A stretch of 62,905 bases of DNA from Tannerellaceae bacterium. GTDB taxonomy: Bacteria; Bacteroidota; Bacteroidia; Bacteroidales; Tannerellaceae. Positions 1-9,747 of the stretch are shown in pieces (position 1 is the stretch's first letter; every line of letters begins with the position of its first letter). A program made the position numbers and the translations under genes. Where the stretch lies: NCBI GenBank assembly GCA_021201865.1, contig JAJQEE010000166.1, forward strand, positions 1 through 62,905. The letters run 5' to 3'. The notes below the pieces were generated by a model, which saw nothing but the letters and a program-made list of their open reading frames with translations, made no database searches and had not been told where the DNA came from.

Positions 1-806
1 CCTTTAATCTGATAACTTGTATCATTAAAGTTTTCTTTGAAATATACCTCCCGGTTAAAAGTCCATAGACATGGATTTTCTGTATGAAAGAAAACCATTT
101 TATCTTCTTTTAATGAAAAAATATGGCATGAAGTGGATACAGGGATGCTTCCGTATCCAGAGATAATAAGCGGCATTTGAGAAAAATCAGTAGGTAGAGT
201 CTCATCTGTATTAAAAAAGTATTTCTTTGTTTGTCCATTATAGAAGTCATACATATATATTTTATAATCTTCCTTTGTAAATAAAGTTTGTTTATAAATA
301 TACAGTTTATTTTCTGTTGTAACTTGTGAAACTGCTGTCAAAGAAGGAAAGTTATCCGGCAAACAAATGCTACTTAAAGGATTTCCCTCTACATCAAAAC
401 ATAATAAGTTAATTCCTTCCGTTTGTACATAAATAGTTTCTTGTAAATCGTCTGTCCAAAAAACCGGAATATCATCTTGTAAAGTATATTCATTGGCTCC
501 CTGACCGATAGATCCAACAATCCGAATAAACTTACCCGTTTTTTTATCGAACATTTTTATGGGTTGTTGAAAAGATCCAACAAGTATTTTGTCTTTCAAT
601 ACTCTGGCATAGGCTCTTTTTCCAATTAATGACTCATCAGTCGTTTCCAGGGGTATATAGTTTACATTTTCACCTATATCTTTTACTAAAAGTTCCTCAA
701 CCTGATTTAATAATCTTCCCAACTGAATGGTTTCATATTCATTGTCTTTAGGTCCAGAACAAGCAAAACCTGCGATTAATAAAATAAACAAAATAATTTT
801 TATCAT
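1..806 (-). CDS. 6-bladed beta-propeller lipoprotein (C-terminus beyond window)
   Basis: The minus strand is open from an ATG at 806 to the window edge, about 268 codons with no stop, so the 3' end lies outside. The N-terminus is a short hydrophobic signal ending in a Cys followed by Ser-Gly (MIKIILFILLIAGFACSG), typical of an exported lipoprotein. After it comes a stretch of the form NYIPLETTDESLIGK and repeated strand/turn units, which resemble the Bacteroidetes 6-bladed beta-propeller (DUF5128-type) family. Function is unknown. Members are surface or periplasmic and often sit near transport or peptide-processing genes. The flanking sequence is AT-rich and the gene diverges from the S41 peptidase at 1042. 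The family assignment comes from pattern recognition only. Confidence 0.7.
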   Translation of the reverse strand, partial: MIKIILFILLIAGFACSGPKDNEYETIQLGRLLNQVEELLVKDIGENVNYIPLETTDESLIGKRAYARVLKDKILVGSFQQPIKMFDKKTGKFIRIVGSIGQGANEYTLQDDIPVFWTDDLQETIYVQTEGINLLCFDVEGNPLSSICLPDNFPSLTAVSQVTTENKLYIYKQTLFTKEDYKIYMYDFYNGQTKKYFFNTDETLPTDFSQMPLIISGYGSIPVSTSCHIFSLKEDKMVFFHTENPCLWTFNREVYFKENFNDTSYQIK

Positions 807-1041
807 ATATAGTTATATCAGATGAAATGTTATGGTAAAAAGGAGATAGCAAAAAACTTTATTTGATTAAATAAGCGAAATAGAATGTCTTTTAAACAAA
901 GATAAGAAGAAAATAATTTTAATAGCGATTATATAGTTCTCTCTTTGAATCAGATGTTTTTTTCATAAAATATCTCCTATGTCATATTTCTTTTTTATCT
1001 TCGCTTTTGTTATATACAATTAAACTAAAGAATTTACAGGA

Positions 1042-2403
1042 ATGAAAAATGATGCACTTTACTTGATCTTAGCAATCTTTACCATAGGTTTTGTCAGTTG
1101 TAGTGACGAAAAAGATCCGATCGATCCGGAAACAGATCATACGGTCAATGAATGGATCTACGAAACCATGGAAAAAGAATATCTGTGGAATACGGAAATT
1201 CCTTCCACCGGCCAGGTAAACTTCAATGATGACCCGGAACAGTTCTTCCTTTCTCTTTTGAGTTCCAAAGATGGGAAAGAAGGATATGTCTATTCCACTA
1301 TAAATACCAAAAGCAGCAGTACCAAATCCTATCATGGGGACGGATTATCCCTTGGGTTTGAGTATCAGTCCTATTACACAAATGATCAGCGAAATTATCT
1401 TCAACTAAAAGTACTATATGTACTTCCGAATTCTCCCGCGGCAGGTTCCGGTCTTTCCCGGGGAGAGTGGATCCATACCATCAATAATCAGCCGATCTCC
1501 GTCAGTACGGATCTGGCAGCTACTTTATACTCCGGAACTGAAGTTGCATTAGGAGTAGGTGATTTAGATGGGGAAGACCTGAGATCCGTCCGGCTGTCAG
1601 CGCAGATGGTAGAGGATAATCCGGTATTTTTAGATACCGTCTATCATGACCAGGGAAGAAAGATCGGTTATTTGGTTTATAATCACTTTACCTCGGATCC
1701 AACCTCTAACGGCTATGGAGATGCCTTTGACAGAGATTTAAAAGCAGCTTTCACGAAGTTCAAAAGTGAAAATGTGAATGAATTTGTTTTGGATCTGAGA
1801 TATAATAACGGTGGATTAGTTTCCTGTGCCCAGTTATTAGCCAGCATGCTTGCGCCTGCCGAAGCATTAGGTGAAACCTTCTGCCAGATGATCTACAATC
1901 AGGATCAACAAAGTAAAAACAGTTCATTAGATTTTGACAAGAACCTTTCCGGTTACAATTTAGATCTCAAACGGCTCTATGTGATCACTACTTCCCGGAC
2001 TGCTTCTGCATCGGAAGTGGTCATCAATGGTTTAAAACCATTCTTAGGGAATAATCTGATCCTGATCGGAGGACAAACAGAAGGGAAAAATGTCGGATCT
2101 GTCACCTATACCAAAGATGAATTTGATTGGGAACTTCATCCGATCGTATGCTATATAAGCAATAAAAATCCGTTGGAAGAGTCGGATTATTCAGCCGGGT
2201 TTATTCCTCAATATGCTCTGAGTGAACCGAATTCCAACGTATTTGAGCTGGGAGATAAACGGGAATACATGTTGGCTGTTGCATTCAATCTGATAGCCGG
2301 AGCACCAGACCTGCGGAGTGAGACAATAGAAAAAGAATTAATCCCGGTATCCGGTTCCTTAGATAAAAAAGCAAACAGGGGGATGATCTTACCCGTACAA
2401 TGA
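1042..2403 (+). CDS. S41 family peptidase lipoprotein with PDZ domain
   Basis: 453 residues. It has a lipoprotein signal with the acylated Cys about residue 20 (GFVSC), an N-terminal S41 cap, a PDZ-like segment about residues 100-170 (LPNSPAAGSGL) and a C-terminal-processing-peptidase core about 200-400. The nucleophile motif SASE is at 322-325 and the general-base Lys is expected at 349 in EGKNVGS, so the Ser-Lys dyad looks intact. It probably cleaves misfolded or unstructured polypeptides at the envelope. The ORF ends 24 bp before the nagA reading frame, so the two may be co-transcribed. A weak promoter-like TATCTTCG lies upstream. The substrate is unknown. Confidence 0.88.
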   Translation: MKNDALYLILAIFTIGFVSCSDEKDPIDPETDHTVNEWIYETMEKEYLWNTEIPSTGQVNFNDDPEQFFLSLLSSKDGKEGYVYSTINTKSSSTKSYHGDGLSLGFEYQSYYTNDQRNYLQLKVLYVLPNSPAAGSGLSRGEWIHTINNQPISVSTDLAATLYSGTEVALGVGDLDGEDLRSVRLSAQMVEDNPVFLDTVYHDQGRKIGYLVYNHFTSDPTSNGYGDAFDRDLKAAFTKFKSENVNEFVLDLRYNNGGLVSCAQLLASMLAPAEALGETFCQMIYNQDQQSKNSSLDFDKNLSGYNLDLKRLYVITTSRTASASEVVINGLKPFLGNNLILIGGQTEGKNVGSVTYTKDEFDWELHPIVCYISNKNPLEESDYSAGFIPQYALSEPNSNVFELGDKREYMLAVAFNLIAGAPDLRSETIEKELIPVSGSLDKKANRGMILPVQ

Positions 2404-2427
2404 AAAACCATTCTATCATCTGATACT

Positions 2428-3602
2428 ATGAACTCACCATGTATAAAAATAATCAACGGTTCCATTGTGTTACCGGATAGGATCCTGAAAGAGGGGACTG
2501 TGATTATTTCCGGAAAAAAAATAGAAGAGATCACCTCCCGGAATATAGATATCCCGGGAGCGATTGTGATGGATGCCCGGGGAAACTATGTGGCACCCGG
2601 TTGTATCGACCTCCATATCCACGGAGGAGGGGGCATAACTTTACCGAAGGTACTCCGGAAGCTTTTGTGGCCATTACACAAGCGCATGCCCGGCATGGGA
2701 TGACCGGAATCTATCCTACTCTTGAAGCAACTTCCATAGAAAACAGGCTGGCCGCAATCCATACCTGTGAGTCTTTGATGGGAAAACCGACGAAGGGAGC
2801 TACGATATTAGGGTTACATCTGGAAGGGAATTATCTCAACATGCAAATGAAGGGTGGACAACCCGCCCAATATATTAGTAATCCGGAACCGGAAGAATAT
2901 AAAGCGTTATTGGAAAGTACGAACTGCATCAAACGCTGGAGCGTCTCTCCGGAACTTCCCGGAGCATTGGAATTGGGGAAATATGCTTCTGAAAAAGGAG
3001 TCTTAGTTTCCCTGGCGCATACGGTTGCAGACTATCCGTTAGTCAGAAAAGCCTTTGAAGCCGGGTATACCCATGCTACTCATTTCTACAATGCGATGAC
3101 CGGAGTACACCGCGAAGGTGAATTTAAAAGAGAAGGTACGATTGAAAGTATTTATCTGATGGATGATATCACTGTTGAATTAGTGGCAGACGGTATTCAT
3201 GTTCCGCCAGCGATCCTTCAGTTGGTTCATAAATTAAAAGGAGCGGAAAAAACAGCGTTGGTAACGGATGCGATGTCTGCTGCCGCCTATCCGGATTTCA
3301 GCCGGATCAGTGAAAGCTGGGTAATCATAGAAGATGGCGTTTGTAAATTAGCCGATCGCTCTGCGATTGCCGGAAGTATTGCCACCTCGGACCGGTTAAT
3401 CCGTACGATGGTTCATCAGGCGGAACTTCCTCTGACCGAAGTGATCCGGATGGCCTCTGAAGCTCCGGCCCGGATTATGAATATTTTTGATAAAAAAGGC
3501 TCACTCGAAAAGGGGAAAGAGGCAGATATTATTATCTTTGATCCGGACATAAATCTACAAATGACTATTATAGAAGGTGAGGTCGTTTACCGGAAGTCCT
3601 GA
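2428..3602 (+). pseudogene. nagA: N-acetylglucosamine-6-phosphate deacetylase, frameshifted
   Basis: Two overlapping frames together encode one NagA of about 391 residues, the usual family length. The first (from ATG 2428) carries the beta-sandwich strand region and the metal-binding HIH of DLHIHGGGG. The second (to TGA 3602) carries LGLHLEGNYLN (metal Glu), SLAHTVADYP, ATHFYNAM, VADGIHV and the catalytic Asp of LVTDAMSA. The break is in a run of five Gs at 2629-2633. One extra G would give HGGGGHNF and restore the frame. The enzyme removes acetate from GlcNAc-6-P during amino-sugar recycling. As written the first frame stops soon after the G run, so no full enzyme is made. Sequencing error is at least as likely as true inactivation, since every active-site motif is preserved. 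The neighbouring GH42 suggests glycan salvage. Confidence 0.88.
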
Positions 3603-3647
3603 ATCAGACTTCTTTGAGAGGATCAGTCTACTAAAAACCATAAAAAC

Positions 3648-5726
3648 ATGAGTAACAAACTACAAGTATTATTTGCAGTGCTGTGTTGCTGTGTGACTTT
3701 ATCAGCACAAACCACACGGGATTATTTTCCTAAAAAAGATCTGACTACAGTCGGTGCCTACTATTATCCGGAACATTGGGATGAAAGCCAATGGGAACGG
3801 GACCTGAAAAAAATGGCTGAAATGGGCTTTGAATTTACCCATTTTGCCGAGTTTGCCTGGGCGCAATTAGAACCGGAACCGGGTAAATATGAATTTGGAT
3901 GGCTGGACAGAGCCATTGAACTGGCTGCAAAGTATAACCTGAAAGTGGTTCTCTGTACACCAACGGCCACTCCTCCTGTCTGGCTGAGCCGGGCTCATCC
4001 GGAAATCCTGATACTCAAAGAAAATGGGACGATCTGGGATCACGGTGCCCGCCAGCAGGGATCCTTTCAAAATACTTTTTACCGGGAATATTCCATGAAA
4101 ATAATTGCGGAGTTGGGTAAAAGATATGGTCATGACAAACGGGTGACCGGCTGGCAGTTAGACAATGAACCGGGTGTGTATGAAGATTTCAATGAAGATG
4201 CGAAAAGAAGGTTCCGCACCTTCCTTAAAAACAGATACAACAACGACATCCGGCAATTGAATAAAGCCTGGGGAACCAACTTCTGGAGCCAGGTCTACAG
4301 CGACTTTGACCAGATCAACTTCCCACGTCCAGCCAACTGGGGTCAAAATCCTCACCAGATATTGGACTGGAAAAGATTTATGGCCTATGAAGCCGCCTCT
4401 TTCTTAGATGAACAGGCAGCGGAATTACGTAAATATTGTTCTCCGGACCAATGGATCACCTCTAATTATATCCCCAATTATGAAGACGGACATATCGGAC
4501 AATCCCATTTACTGGATTTCTACTGCTATACCCGTTATATGGTCTACGGAGATCCCGGCATAGGGAATTTAGGGTTCCGCATCGGAGATCCGATGAGAAT
4601 TCCTTTTGCCAATGACTTCTTCCGTCCGTTCAGTGGGATGTACGGCGTCATGGAACTACAGCCGGGACAGGTGAACTGGGGAACTGTCAACTCACATCCT
4701 TATCCGGGGGCCGTGCGTTTGTGGCTTTGGTCTGTCTTTGCCGGGGGTAGTGATTTCACCTGCACCTATCGTTTCCGTCAGCCCCTGTTTGGAGATGAAC
4801 AGTTCCATCAGGCCATTATGAAAACAGATGGCGTCACGCCTTCTACCGGAGGATTGGAATTTGCCCGGTTTATGGACGAGATAAAAGAGTTGAGAAAACT
4901 GTATTCTCCTTCCAAAACTGTTCCGGCAGACTATGCAGCCCGTAAGACCGGGATCCTGTATACGCATGAAAACGCATGGGGTAGACTGAGACGTCCGCTG
5001 ACCTATCAATGGAACTCGGAAGGCCATATCATGAACTACTATCAGGCATTAAAAAGTTTCGGTGCTCCGGTCGATGTGATTTACGAAGGAAAAGACTGGT
5101 CTGAATATCCGGTACTGATCGCTCCGGCTTATGAACTGGTAGATGACGAATTGATCGAAGCCTGGACAAAATACGCAGAACAGGGCGGTCACCTGGTCCT
5201 GACCTGCCGGACCGGTATGAAAGACCGGAACGGACATCTGTTTGAACTCCCGGTTAGCGGAAAAATATTTCCTTTAATCGGTGCGGAAATAGACTTTTAC
5301 GACATGTTGCCTACGAACCGTCCCGGTGGAGTGTCATTCAATGGAAAGGAATATCCCTGGATTGTATGGGGAGAAAACCTCACGCCGGGAAAAAACACGG
5401 AAGTCTGGGCTACTTATACCAATGATTACTATGCGGGGAACGCTGCCATCACCCATCATACATTAGGAAAAGGAAGCGTTACTTATATAGGTGTAGAAAG
5501 TGAAGGCGGTGCAGTAGAGAAAGAGGTCCTGAAACGGATCTACTCCAACCTTTCCATCCCTTTGATGGATCTGCCGGAAGGAGTGTGGATGGAATACCGC
5601 GATGGGTTTGGTGTTGCCGTAAATTATTCCAGCGACAGCTATCAGTTTCCACTGCCTGCCAATGCAAAACCGGTGATTGGTGAACGGACCATCCAACCGG
5701 CCCAGGTCTTAGTCTGGCAGTTTTAA
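3648..5726 (+). CDS. GH42 beta-galactosidase, secreted
   Basis: 692 residues with a Sec signal peptide ending near SAQ at residue 21. The GH42 N-terminal TIM barrel begins with GAYYYPEHWDESQW. The acid/base is Glu174 in WQLDNEPG and the nucleophile is Glu336 in MYGVMELQPG. The C-terminal half fits the trimerisation (flavodoxin-like) domain and a short beta domain, and full length matches the family. It hydrolyses beta-galactosides, and the signal sequence puts it in the periplasm or at the surface. It lies 45 bp after nagA on the same strand, so the pair may serve galactose- and GlcNAc-containing host or dietary glycans. That pathway link is inferred. Confidence 0.92.
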   Translation: MSNKLQVLFAVLCCCVTLSAQTTRDYFPKKDLTTVGAYYYPEHWDESQWERDLKKMAEMGFEFTHFAEFAWAQLEPEPGKYEFGWLDRAIELAAKYNLKVVLCTPTATPPVWLSRAHPEILILKENGTIWDHGARQQGSFQNTFYREYSMKIIAELGKRYGHDKRVTGWQLDNEPGVYEDFNEDAKRRFRTFLKNRYNNDIRQLNKAWGTNFWSQVYSDFDQINFPRPANWGQNPHQILDWKRFMAYEAASFLDEQAAELRKYCSPDQWITSNYIPNYEDGHIGQSHLLDFYCYTRYMVYGDPGIGNLGFRIGDPMRIPFANDFFRPFSGMYGVMELQPGQVNWGTVNSHPYPGAVRLWLWSVFAGGSDFTCTYRFRQPLFGDEQFHQAIMKTDGVTPSTGGLEFARFMDEIKELRKLYSPSKTVPADYAARKTGILYTHENAWGRLRRPLTYQWNSEGHIMNYYQALKSFGAPVDVIYEGKDWSEYPVLIAPAYELVDDELIEAWTKYAEQGGHLVLTCRTGMKDRNGHLFELPVSGKIFPLIGAEIDFYDMLPTNRPGGVSFNGKEYPWIVWGENLTPGKNTEVWATYTNDYYAGNAAITHHTLGKGSVTYIGVESEGGAVEKEVLKRIYSNLSIPLMDLPEGVWMEYRDGFGVAVNYSSDSYQFPLPANAKPVIGERTIQPAQVLVWQF

Positions 5727-5755
5727 TCTTCCTACTACACAAAATTTGTGTATTT

Positions 5756-5859
5756 CATCTCTCATCTCTCATATAATGCCCTCAATCCCTTTGTGGATGC
5801 GGAAAGTACGTATGAGAGATGCTTTTTTTCGATCTCTAATCATCTCTCATCTCTCATAT
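5756..5859. repeat. Intergenic direct and inverted repeat of ctctcat words
   Basis: A 19-bp word, catctctcatctctcatat, is present at 5756-5774 and again at 5841-5859. A reverse-complement piece, atgagagatg, lies between them at 5812-5821 and is followed by a T-run. The RNA could fold with the central piece pairing to either copy. This may act as the terminator after the GH42 gene. No ORF is present. Confidence 0.7.
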
Positions 5860-5986
5860 TGGATTTGTGAGGTAAAGAAGGCATAGGGTTTTCTATTCAT
5901 CGGGTCAATCCCCGTCTTTTATATCCGGTTCCCAACAGATAGATAGAATGGCAGGCAGGAATTTTTCTTTTCTTCCCGATCAAATC

Positions 5987-6076
5987 ATCGTCTCCCACGT
6001 GGAAGTTATATGACTCTCATGTGGAAGTCATATGACTCCCGTACGGGAGACGCATAACTTCCATGCGGGAGACGAT
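5987..6076. repeat. Array of four tandem palindromic ~22-bp units
   Basis: Four adjacent units (5987-6009, 6010-6031, 6032-6055, 6054-6076) each approximate the palindrome ATGACTCCCRTGYGGAAGTCAT. The third contains the perfect 14-bp palindrome CTCCCGTACGGGAG at 6036-6049. The first and last units are inverted copies of each other with two mismatches, so the whole array can also fold as one long cruciform. It sits between GH42 and the C69 peptidase, upstream of that gene's promoter. Role unknown. Confidence 0.75.
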
Positions 6077-6227
6077 AAAGAGATAAGGAAGAATAAGAAA
6101 ATACTTCGTACAGAATTAACTTTTTACTCTTCCCCGTTCTATTCATTATTTGTGTAATTTGCAATGTATAACTGAAAGAAAAAGTATTCGGACTTTTGGG
6201 ACATTCTTTTTTTATGTTTCCTTTTTA

Positions 6228-6235
6228 TATCTTTG
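6228..6235 (+). promoter_or_regulatory. Bacteroidetes -7 element for the C69 peptidase
   Basis: TATCTTTG matches the TAnnTTTG consensus and lies about 50 bp before the ATG at 6284. No well-spaced -33 TTG is obvious. Confidence 0.5.
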
Positions 6236-6283
6236 TGTATATAAACTATATGTAAACAATTGCTACGATTAAAATCTGATATC

Positions 6284-7876
6284 ATGATTCAAAAAATCTA
6301 CTTACCGCTGTTACTTTTTCTGGGTTTTTCTCTTTCTGCACAGCAGATTGAGTATTCCGAGCCTGTGAATGATCCGGAAAGTTGCACCAGTATTATGGTT
6401 GGGAAAGCTGCCACGACAGATGGGTCTGTCATTACCAGCCATACATGTGATGGGAATTACCGGACCTGGATGAACATTGTCCCGGCACAGACTTTCGAAA
6501 AAGATACGACAGTAGGGATCTATACCGGCCGGATGCATACGGAATTTGTTTCGGATCAAAGCCGGGTGAAAGAAGTCGGGACCATTCCGGAAGCAAAAGC
6601 TACCTATCAGTTTCTGAATACGGCTTATCCCTGCCTGAATGAGAAACAGCTTGGAATCGGGGAGACAACTATTACCGGACGGAAAGAACTGGTCAATCCC
6701 AAGGGGATGTTTATGATTGAGGAGTTGCAGAAAATTGTGCTTCAACGTTGTACGACTGCCCGGCAGGCTATTCAACTGATCGGTGAACTGGTAGCCACCT
6801 ATGGATATGCAGATGCTGGTGAGTGTCTGACGATTGCGGACCCGAAAGAGGTTTGGCATTTTGAAATTTTTGGAATTGGTCCGGATCAATTAGGAGGTGT
6901 ATGGGCGGCCGTACGTATTCCGGATGACCATGTAGGCGTGTCTGCGAATATCCCTCGTATTTCATCTATTGATATAAAAGATAAAGCGAATTATATGGCT
7001 TCTGCGAATGTGTTTGAAGCTGCCCGGGAGCTGGGTTATTGGGATGGAAAGGAACCGTTTTGTTTCTGGAAAGCCTATGGAGGAGGGGAAAAAGCTTTCT
7101 CTGTCAGGGAATATTTTATTCTAAACTCTTTGGCCCCCTCGTTGAATCTTTCTTTTGATGCGGAGGATTTACCTATTTCCGTGAAACCGGACCATCCAGT
7201 GTCTGTTACCGATGTGATGGCGCTTTTGAGAGAAACGTATGAAGGAGCTAAATGGGATATGACCCAACATCTGAAAGTGGTGGTTAAACAAAAAGATTCG
7301 GAAGAAACGGATACCATTATCAGCCCGTTTGCCAATCCCTGGATGATTCCGGATATGGTGAATATGTTGAACGGTATAAAAGAAGGAACGGTGGAACGCC
7401 ACCGGCTGGTTTCTGTTCCTCAATGTTCTTACTCCCATGTCATTCAGCTACGGGACTGGTTGCCGGACGCGGTGGGAGGAATCGCCTGGATGTCTTTTGA
7501 TAATCCGGGCCAGAGTCCCCGTTTCCCTGTTTTTGCCGGAACAGCTTCTTTACCGGCTGGTTTTGAGATTTGCGGCCAGCATCGTTACCGGGAAGATGCT
7601 ACTCTGTGGACCTATCGCCGTGCAAACAAGCTGGCTACGGTTCGTTGGGGATTAACCCGTGAAAAGATGAACAACGCTATTTTGCATTATGAACAGAAGG
7701 GACAGGTAGAACTTCCGTTTGTGGAAAGCCGTTATCAGACATTATTAATGACAGAAGGTCCCGAAAAGGCAAATGAATTCCTGACCGGATATACGGCTGA
7801 CTTCGTAGGGGCTTCCATGCTTCGCTGGAAAGAGATGGGAGATCATTTCTGGAAAATGTTTGCGAGAGGATTTTAA
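6284..7876 (+). CDS. C69 family dipeptidase, secreted
   Basis: From the ATG at 6284 the protein has about 530 residues and starts with a clean signal peptide (MIQKIYLPLLLFLGFSLSAQ). The longer reading from TTG 6260 only adds a polar leader and is not preferred. The N-terminal-nucleophile fold is marked by Cys34 in DPESCTSIMVGKAATTDGS, which becomes the catalytic residue in C69 (peptidase U34) enzymes. Later segments such as EMNNAILHY and the aromatic-rich C-terminus fit the family. It probably cleaves dipeptides in the periplasm. A second secreted cysteine peptidase follows 111 bp downstream, so the two may work in sequence on peptides, but this is inference. Confidence 0.88.
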   Translation: MIQKIYLPLLLFLGFSLSAQQIEYSEPVNDPESCTSIMVGKAATTDGSVITSHTCDGNYRTWMNIVPAQTFEKDTTVGIYTGRMHTEFVSDQSRVKEVGTIPEAKATYQFLNTAYPCLNEKQLGIGETTITGRKELVNPKGMFMIEELQKIVLQRCTTARQAIQLIGELVATYGYADAGECLTIADPKEVWHFEIFGIGPDQLGGVWAAVRIPDDHVGVSANIPRISSIDIKDKANYMASANVFEAARELGYWDGKEPFCFWKAYGGGEKAFSVREYFILNSLAPSLNLSFDAEDLPISVKPDHPVSVTDVMALLRETYEGAKWDMTQHLKVVVKQKDSEETDTIISPFANPWMIPDMVNMLNGIKEGTVERHRLVSVPQCSYSHVIQLRDWLPDAVGGIAWMSFDNPGQSPRFPVFAGTASLPAGFEICGQHRYREDATLWTYRRANKLATVRWGLTREKMNNAILHYEQKGQVELPFVESRYQTLLMTEGPEKANEFLTGYTADFVGASMLRWKEMGDHFWKMFARGF

Positions 7877-7884
7877 ATATATGG

Positions 7885-7977
7885 GGTAGTTAGTAGAAGG
7901 AAAATAGAAATTCTCTTGCTTTTACTATAACACTTTATATTCATTATACTAACTACCAACTACCAACTACTAACTAC
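7885..7977. repeat. Inverted repeat of ctaac/taccaac words between two peptidase genes
   Basis: ggtagttagtag at 7885-7896 is complementary to ctaactacc (7949-7957) and ctactaactac (7967-7977). The right side is a tandem of 7-8 nt words ending just before the next ATG. It is a possible terminator or RNA structure upstream of the C1B gene. Confidence 0.6.
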
Positions 7978-7987
7978 TAAAAAAAAT

Positions 7988-9160
7988 ATGATGAGATCAT
8001 TTATTATTACCTGTGCTCTTGTTTTGAGTGCTACCTGTTTGCTCGGACAGGGTTATCAATTTACAGATGTAAAAAGACTTCCGGCAACTCCTGTGAAGAA
8101 TCAGGCCTCTACCGGAACCTGCTGGTGTTTTGCCACGGTGTCTTTTATGGAGTCGGAACTTTTAAGAATGGGGAAAGGGGAATACGATCTGTCGGAAATG
8201 TTTATTGTCCGTCAGAAATATATAAACCAGTTACAGGATAACTATCTCCGCCGGGGAAAGGGAAATATCAGCCAGGGAAGTCTGGCCCATACGTTTAAGA
8301 ATGCTTATAACCAGGTAGGAATTGTCCCGGAAGAGGTCTATTGTGGTATTAATTATGATTCGGAAAGACATAATCACAGCGAACTGGTTAAATACGTGGA
8401 AGCCATAGCTGCCGTTCCTATTGGACTCAAAAAAAGAAGCCCGGAGTATTTTAAACTGGTAGACAGTCTCTTTGATATTTATTTGGGAGAAGTACCGGAA
8501 AAATTCACTTATCAGGGAAAAGAATATACCCCGGTCTCCTTTGCGGCTTCATTGGGACTTGATATGGATGACTATATTGAATTAACCAGCTTCACGCACC
8601 ATCCCTATTATAAAAAGTTTGAAGTCGAAGTTCCTGATAACTGGGAACATCAGCAAATGTATAATCTGCCTTTAGATGAAATGATGGCGGTTATGGATTA
8701 TGCATTGGAAAACGGGCATACGGTTTGTTGGGATGGGGATGTCAGTGAAAAAGGGTTTTCGTTTACGAATGGAGTCGCGATTCATCCGGAAGTAAATAAA
8801 GTGGAAGACTACTCCACCACAGACCGCGCACGATTTGAACAGATGGATGAAAAAGAACGCCTGGAAGAGGTGTATAAATTCGCACGCCCTTATCCGGAAG
8901 TAGTTGTTACCCCGGAAGTCCGTCAACAGGGATTTGAAACGTTTGTAACAACCGATGATCACCTGATGCATGTGACAGGGATAGCCAAAGATCAGAACGG
9001 AACAAAATATTATATTACTAAAAATTCATGGGGAACAGAACGGAATGCACATGGAGGATATCTCAATATGTCGGAAAGTTATGTCCGTGCAAAAACGATC
9101 TATATCATGGTCCATAAAGAGGCGATCCCCAAAACGATCAAAAGTAAATTAGGTCTTTAA
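7988..9160 (+). CDS. C1B papain-like aminopeptidase (PepC/bleomycin-hydrolase type), secreted
   Basis: 390 residues with a signal peptide (about 1-20). The papain-type triad is visible: Cys45 in QASTGTCWCFAT, His328 in DDHLMHVTG and Asn346 in TKNSWGT. The order and spacing match aminopeptidase C/bleomycin hydrolase, which usually forms a hexameric barrel trimming N-terminal residues. The cytosolic enzyme is normally about 440-450 residues. This one is shorter and exported, a form common in Bacteroidales. It follows the C69 dipeptidase on the same strand and probably takes part in extracytoplasmic peptide use. Confidence 0.88.
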   Translation: MMRSFIITCALVLSATCLLGQGYQFTDVKRLPATPVKNQASTGTCWCFATVSFMESELLRMGKGEYDLSEMFIVRQKYINQLQDNYLRRGKGNISQGSLAHTFKNAYNQVGIVPEEVYCGINYDSERHNHSELVKYVEAIAAVPIGLKKRSPEYFKLVDSLFDIYLGEVPEKFTYQGKEYTPVSFAASLGLDMDDYIELTSFTHHPYYKKFEVEVPDNWEHQQMYNLPLDEMMAVMDYALENGHTVCWDGDVSEKGFSFTNGVAIHPEVNKVEDYSTTDRARFEQMDEKERLEEVYKFARPYPEVVVTPEVRQQGFETFVTTDDHLMHVTGIAKDQNGTKYYITKNSWGTERNAHGGYLNMSESYVRAKTIYIMVHKEAIPKTIKSKLGL

Positions 9161-9211
9161 TAAGGATCTGTTCAGGAAGAAGTTGTTTCACTACAACGTT
9201 TTTCCTCCTAC

Positions 9212-9276
9212 ATCTCCCATCAGACATTTTCTTGAAGTTAAAGGTTTGACTTTAAATTGGATGTGTGATGGGAGAT
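9212..9276. repeat. Long inverted repeat after the C1B peptidase
   Basis: Arms 9212-9227 (atctcccatcagacat) and 9261-9276 pair with one mismatch. An inner stem between agttaaag and ctttaaat extends the structure. It lies about 50 bp after the stop at 9160 and is the likely terminator. The rest of 9161-9747 is AT-rich with no credible ORF. Confidence 0.65.
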
Positions 9277-9475
9277 ATTTGTTTAAAAAATCATTCAGTT
9301 AAGATAGGAAGAAGAATTATAGTTAATTGCTTCGATGCAATTGCATTCCTCTATAAGAATATATAGTTAGCAATAATTAGCTAAATATAAATTGAATGCC
9401 CAATGCTTTGAGACACTCTTTAGATATTAATGGGATAAATATATAGTTGATATAAAGGTAAATAAGGCAGATAAC

Positions 9476-9658
9476 AAATAAAACGTTCGTTTTATTTACT
9501 CAGCAAAAATATATATAAGTTTTATAATGACAATTCTTTTTTAGTGTTTTTTTACTTTTCTATCCTCTTTCTTATCAATAGGATAGAGACTTTAGTACCA
9601 ACCGACCCTTTTCCATGACTAAACCCACTTCTTTTTCTTCCTATGGCTAAATAAAACG
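9476..9658. promoter_or_regulatory. Palindrome plus half-site upstream of DUF6383-type gene
   Basis: AAATAAAACG (9476-9485) and CGTTTTATTT (9488-9497) form a perfect 10-bp inverted repeat around TT. A third copy of AAATAAAACG is at 9649-9658, about 90 bp before the start codon at 9748. The arrangement resembles a dimeric regulator operator with an auxiliary half-site. No regulator is identified. Confidence 0.35.
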
Positions 9659-9747
9659 AACCATTTATTTAGTCTCTCTATTTATGTGGATTTATCCGCA
9701 TCAAAACAGACTTTTAAGTACTATTATTAATATTAAATTAAATGATT

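Noticed and set aside
6311-6889. 192-residue minus-strand frame opposite the C69 gene
   Set aside because: It is antisense to a clear enzyme, with no signal, family motif or promoter.
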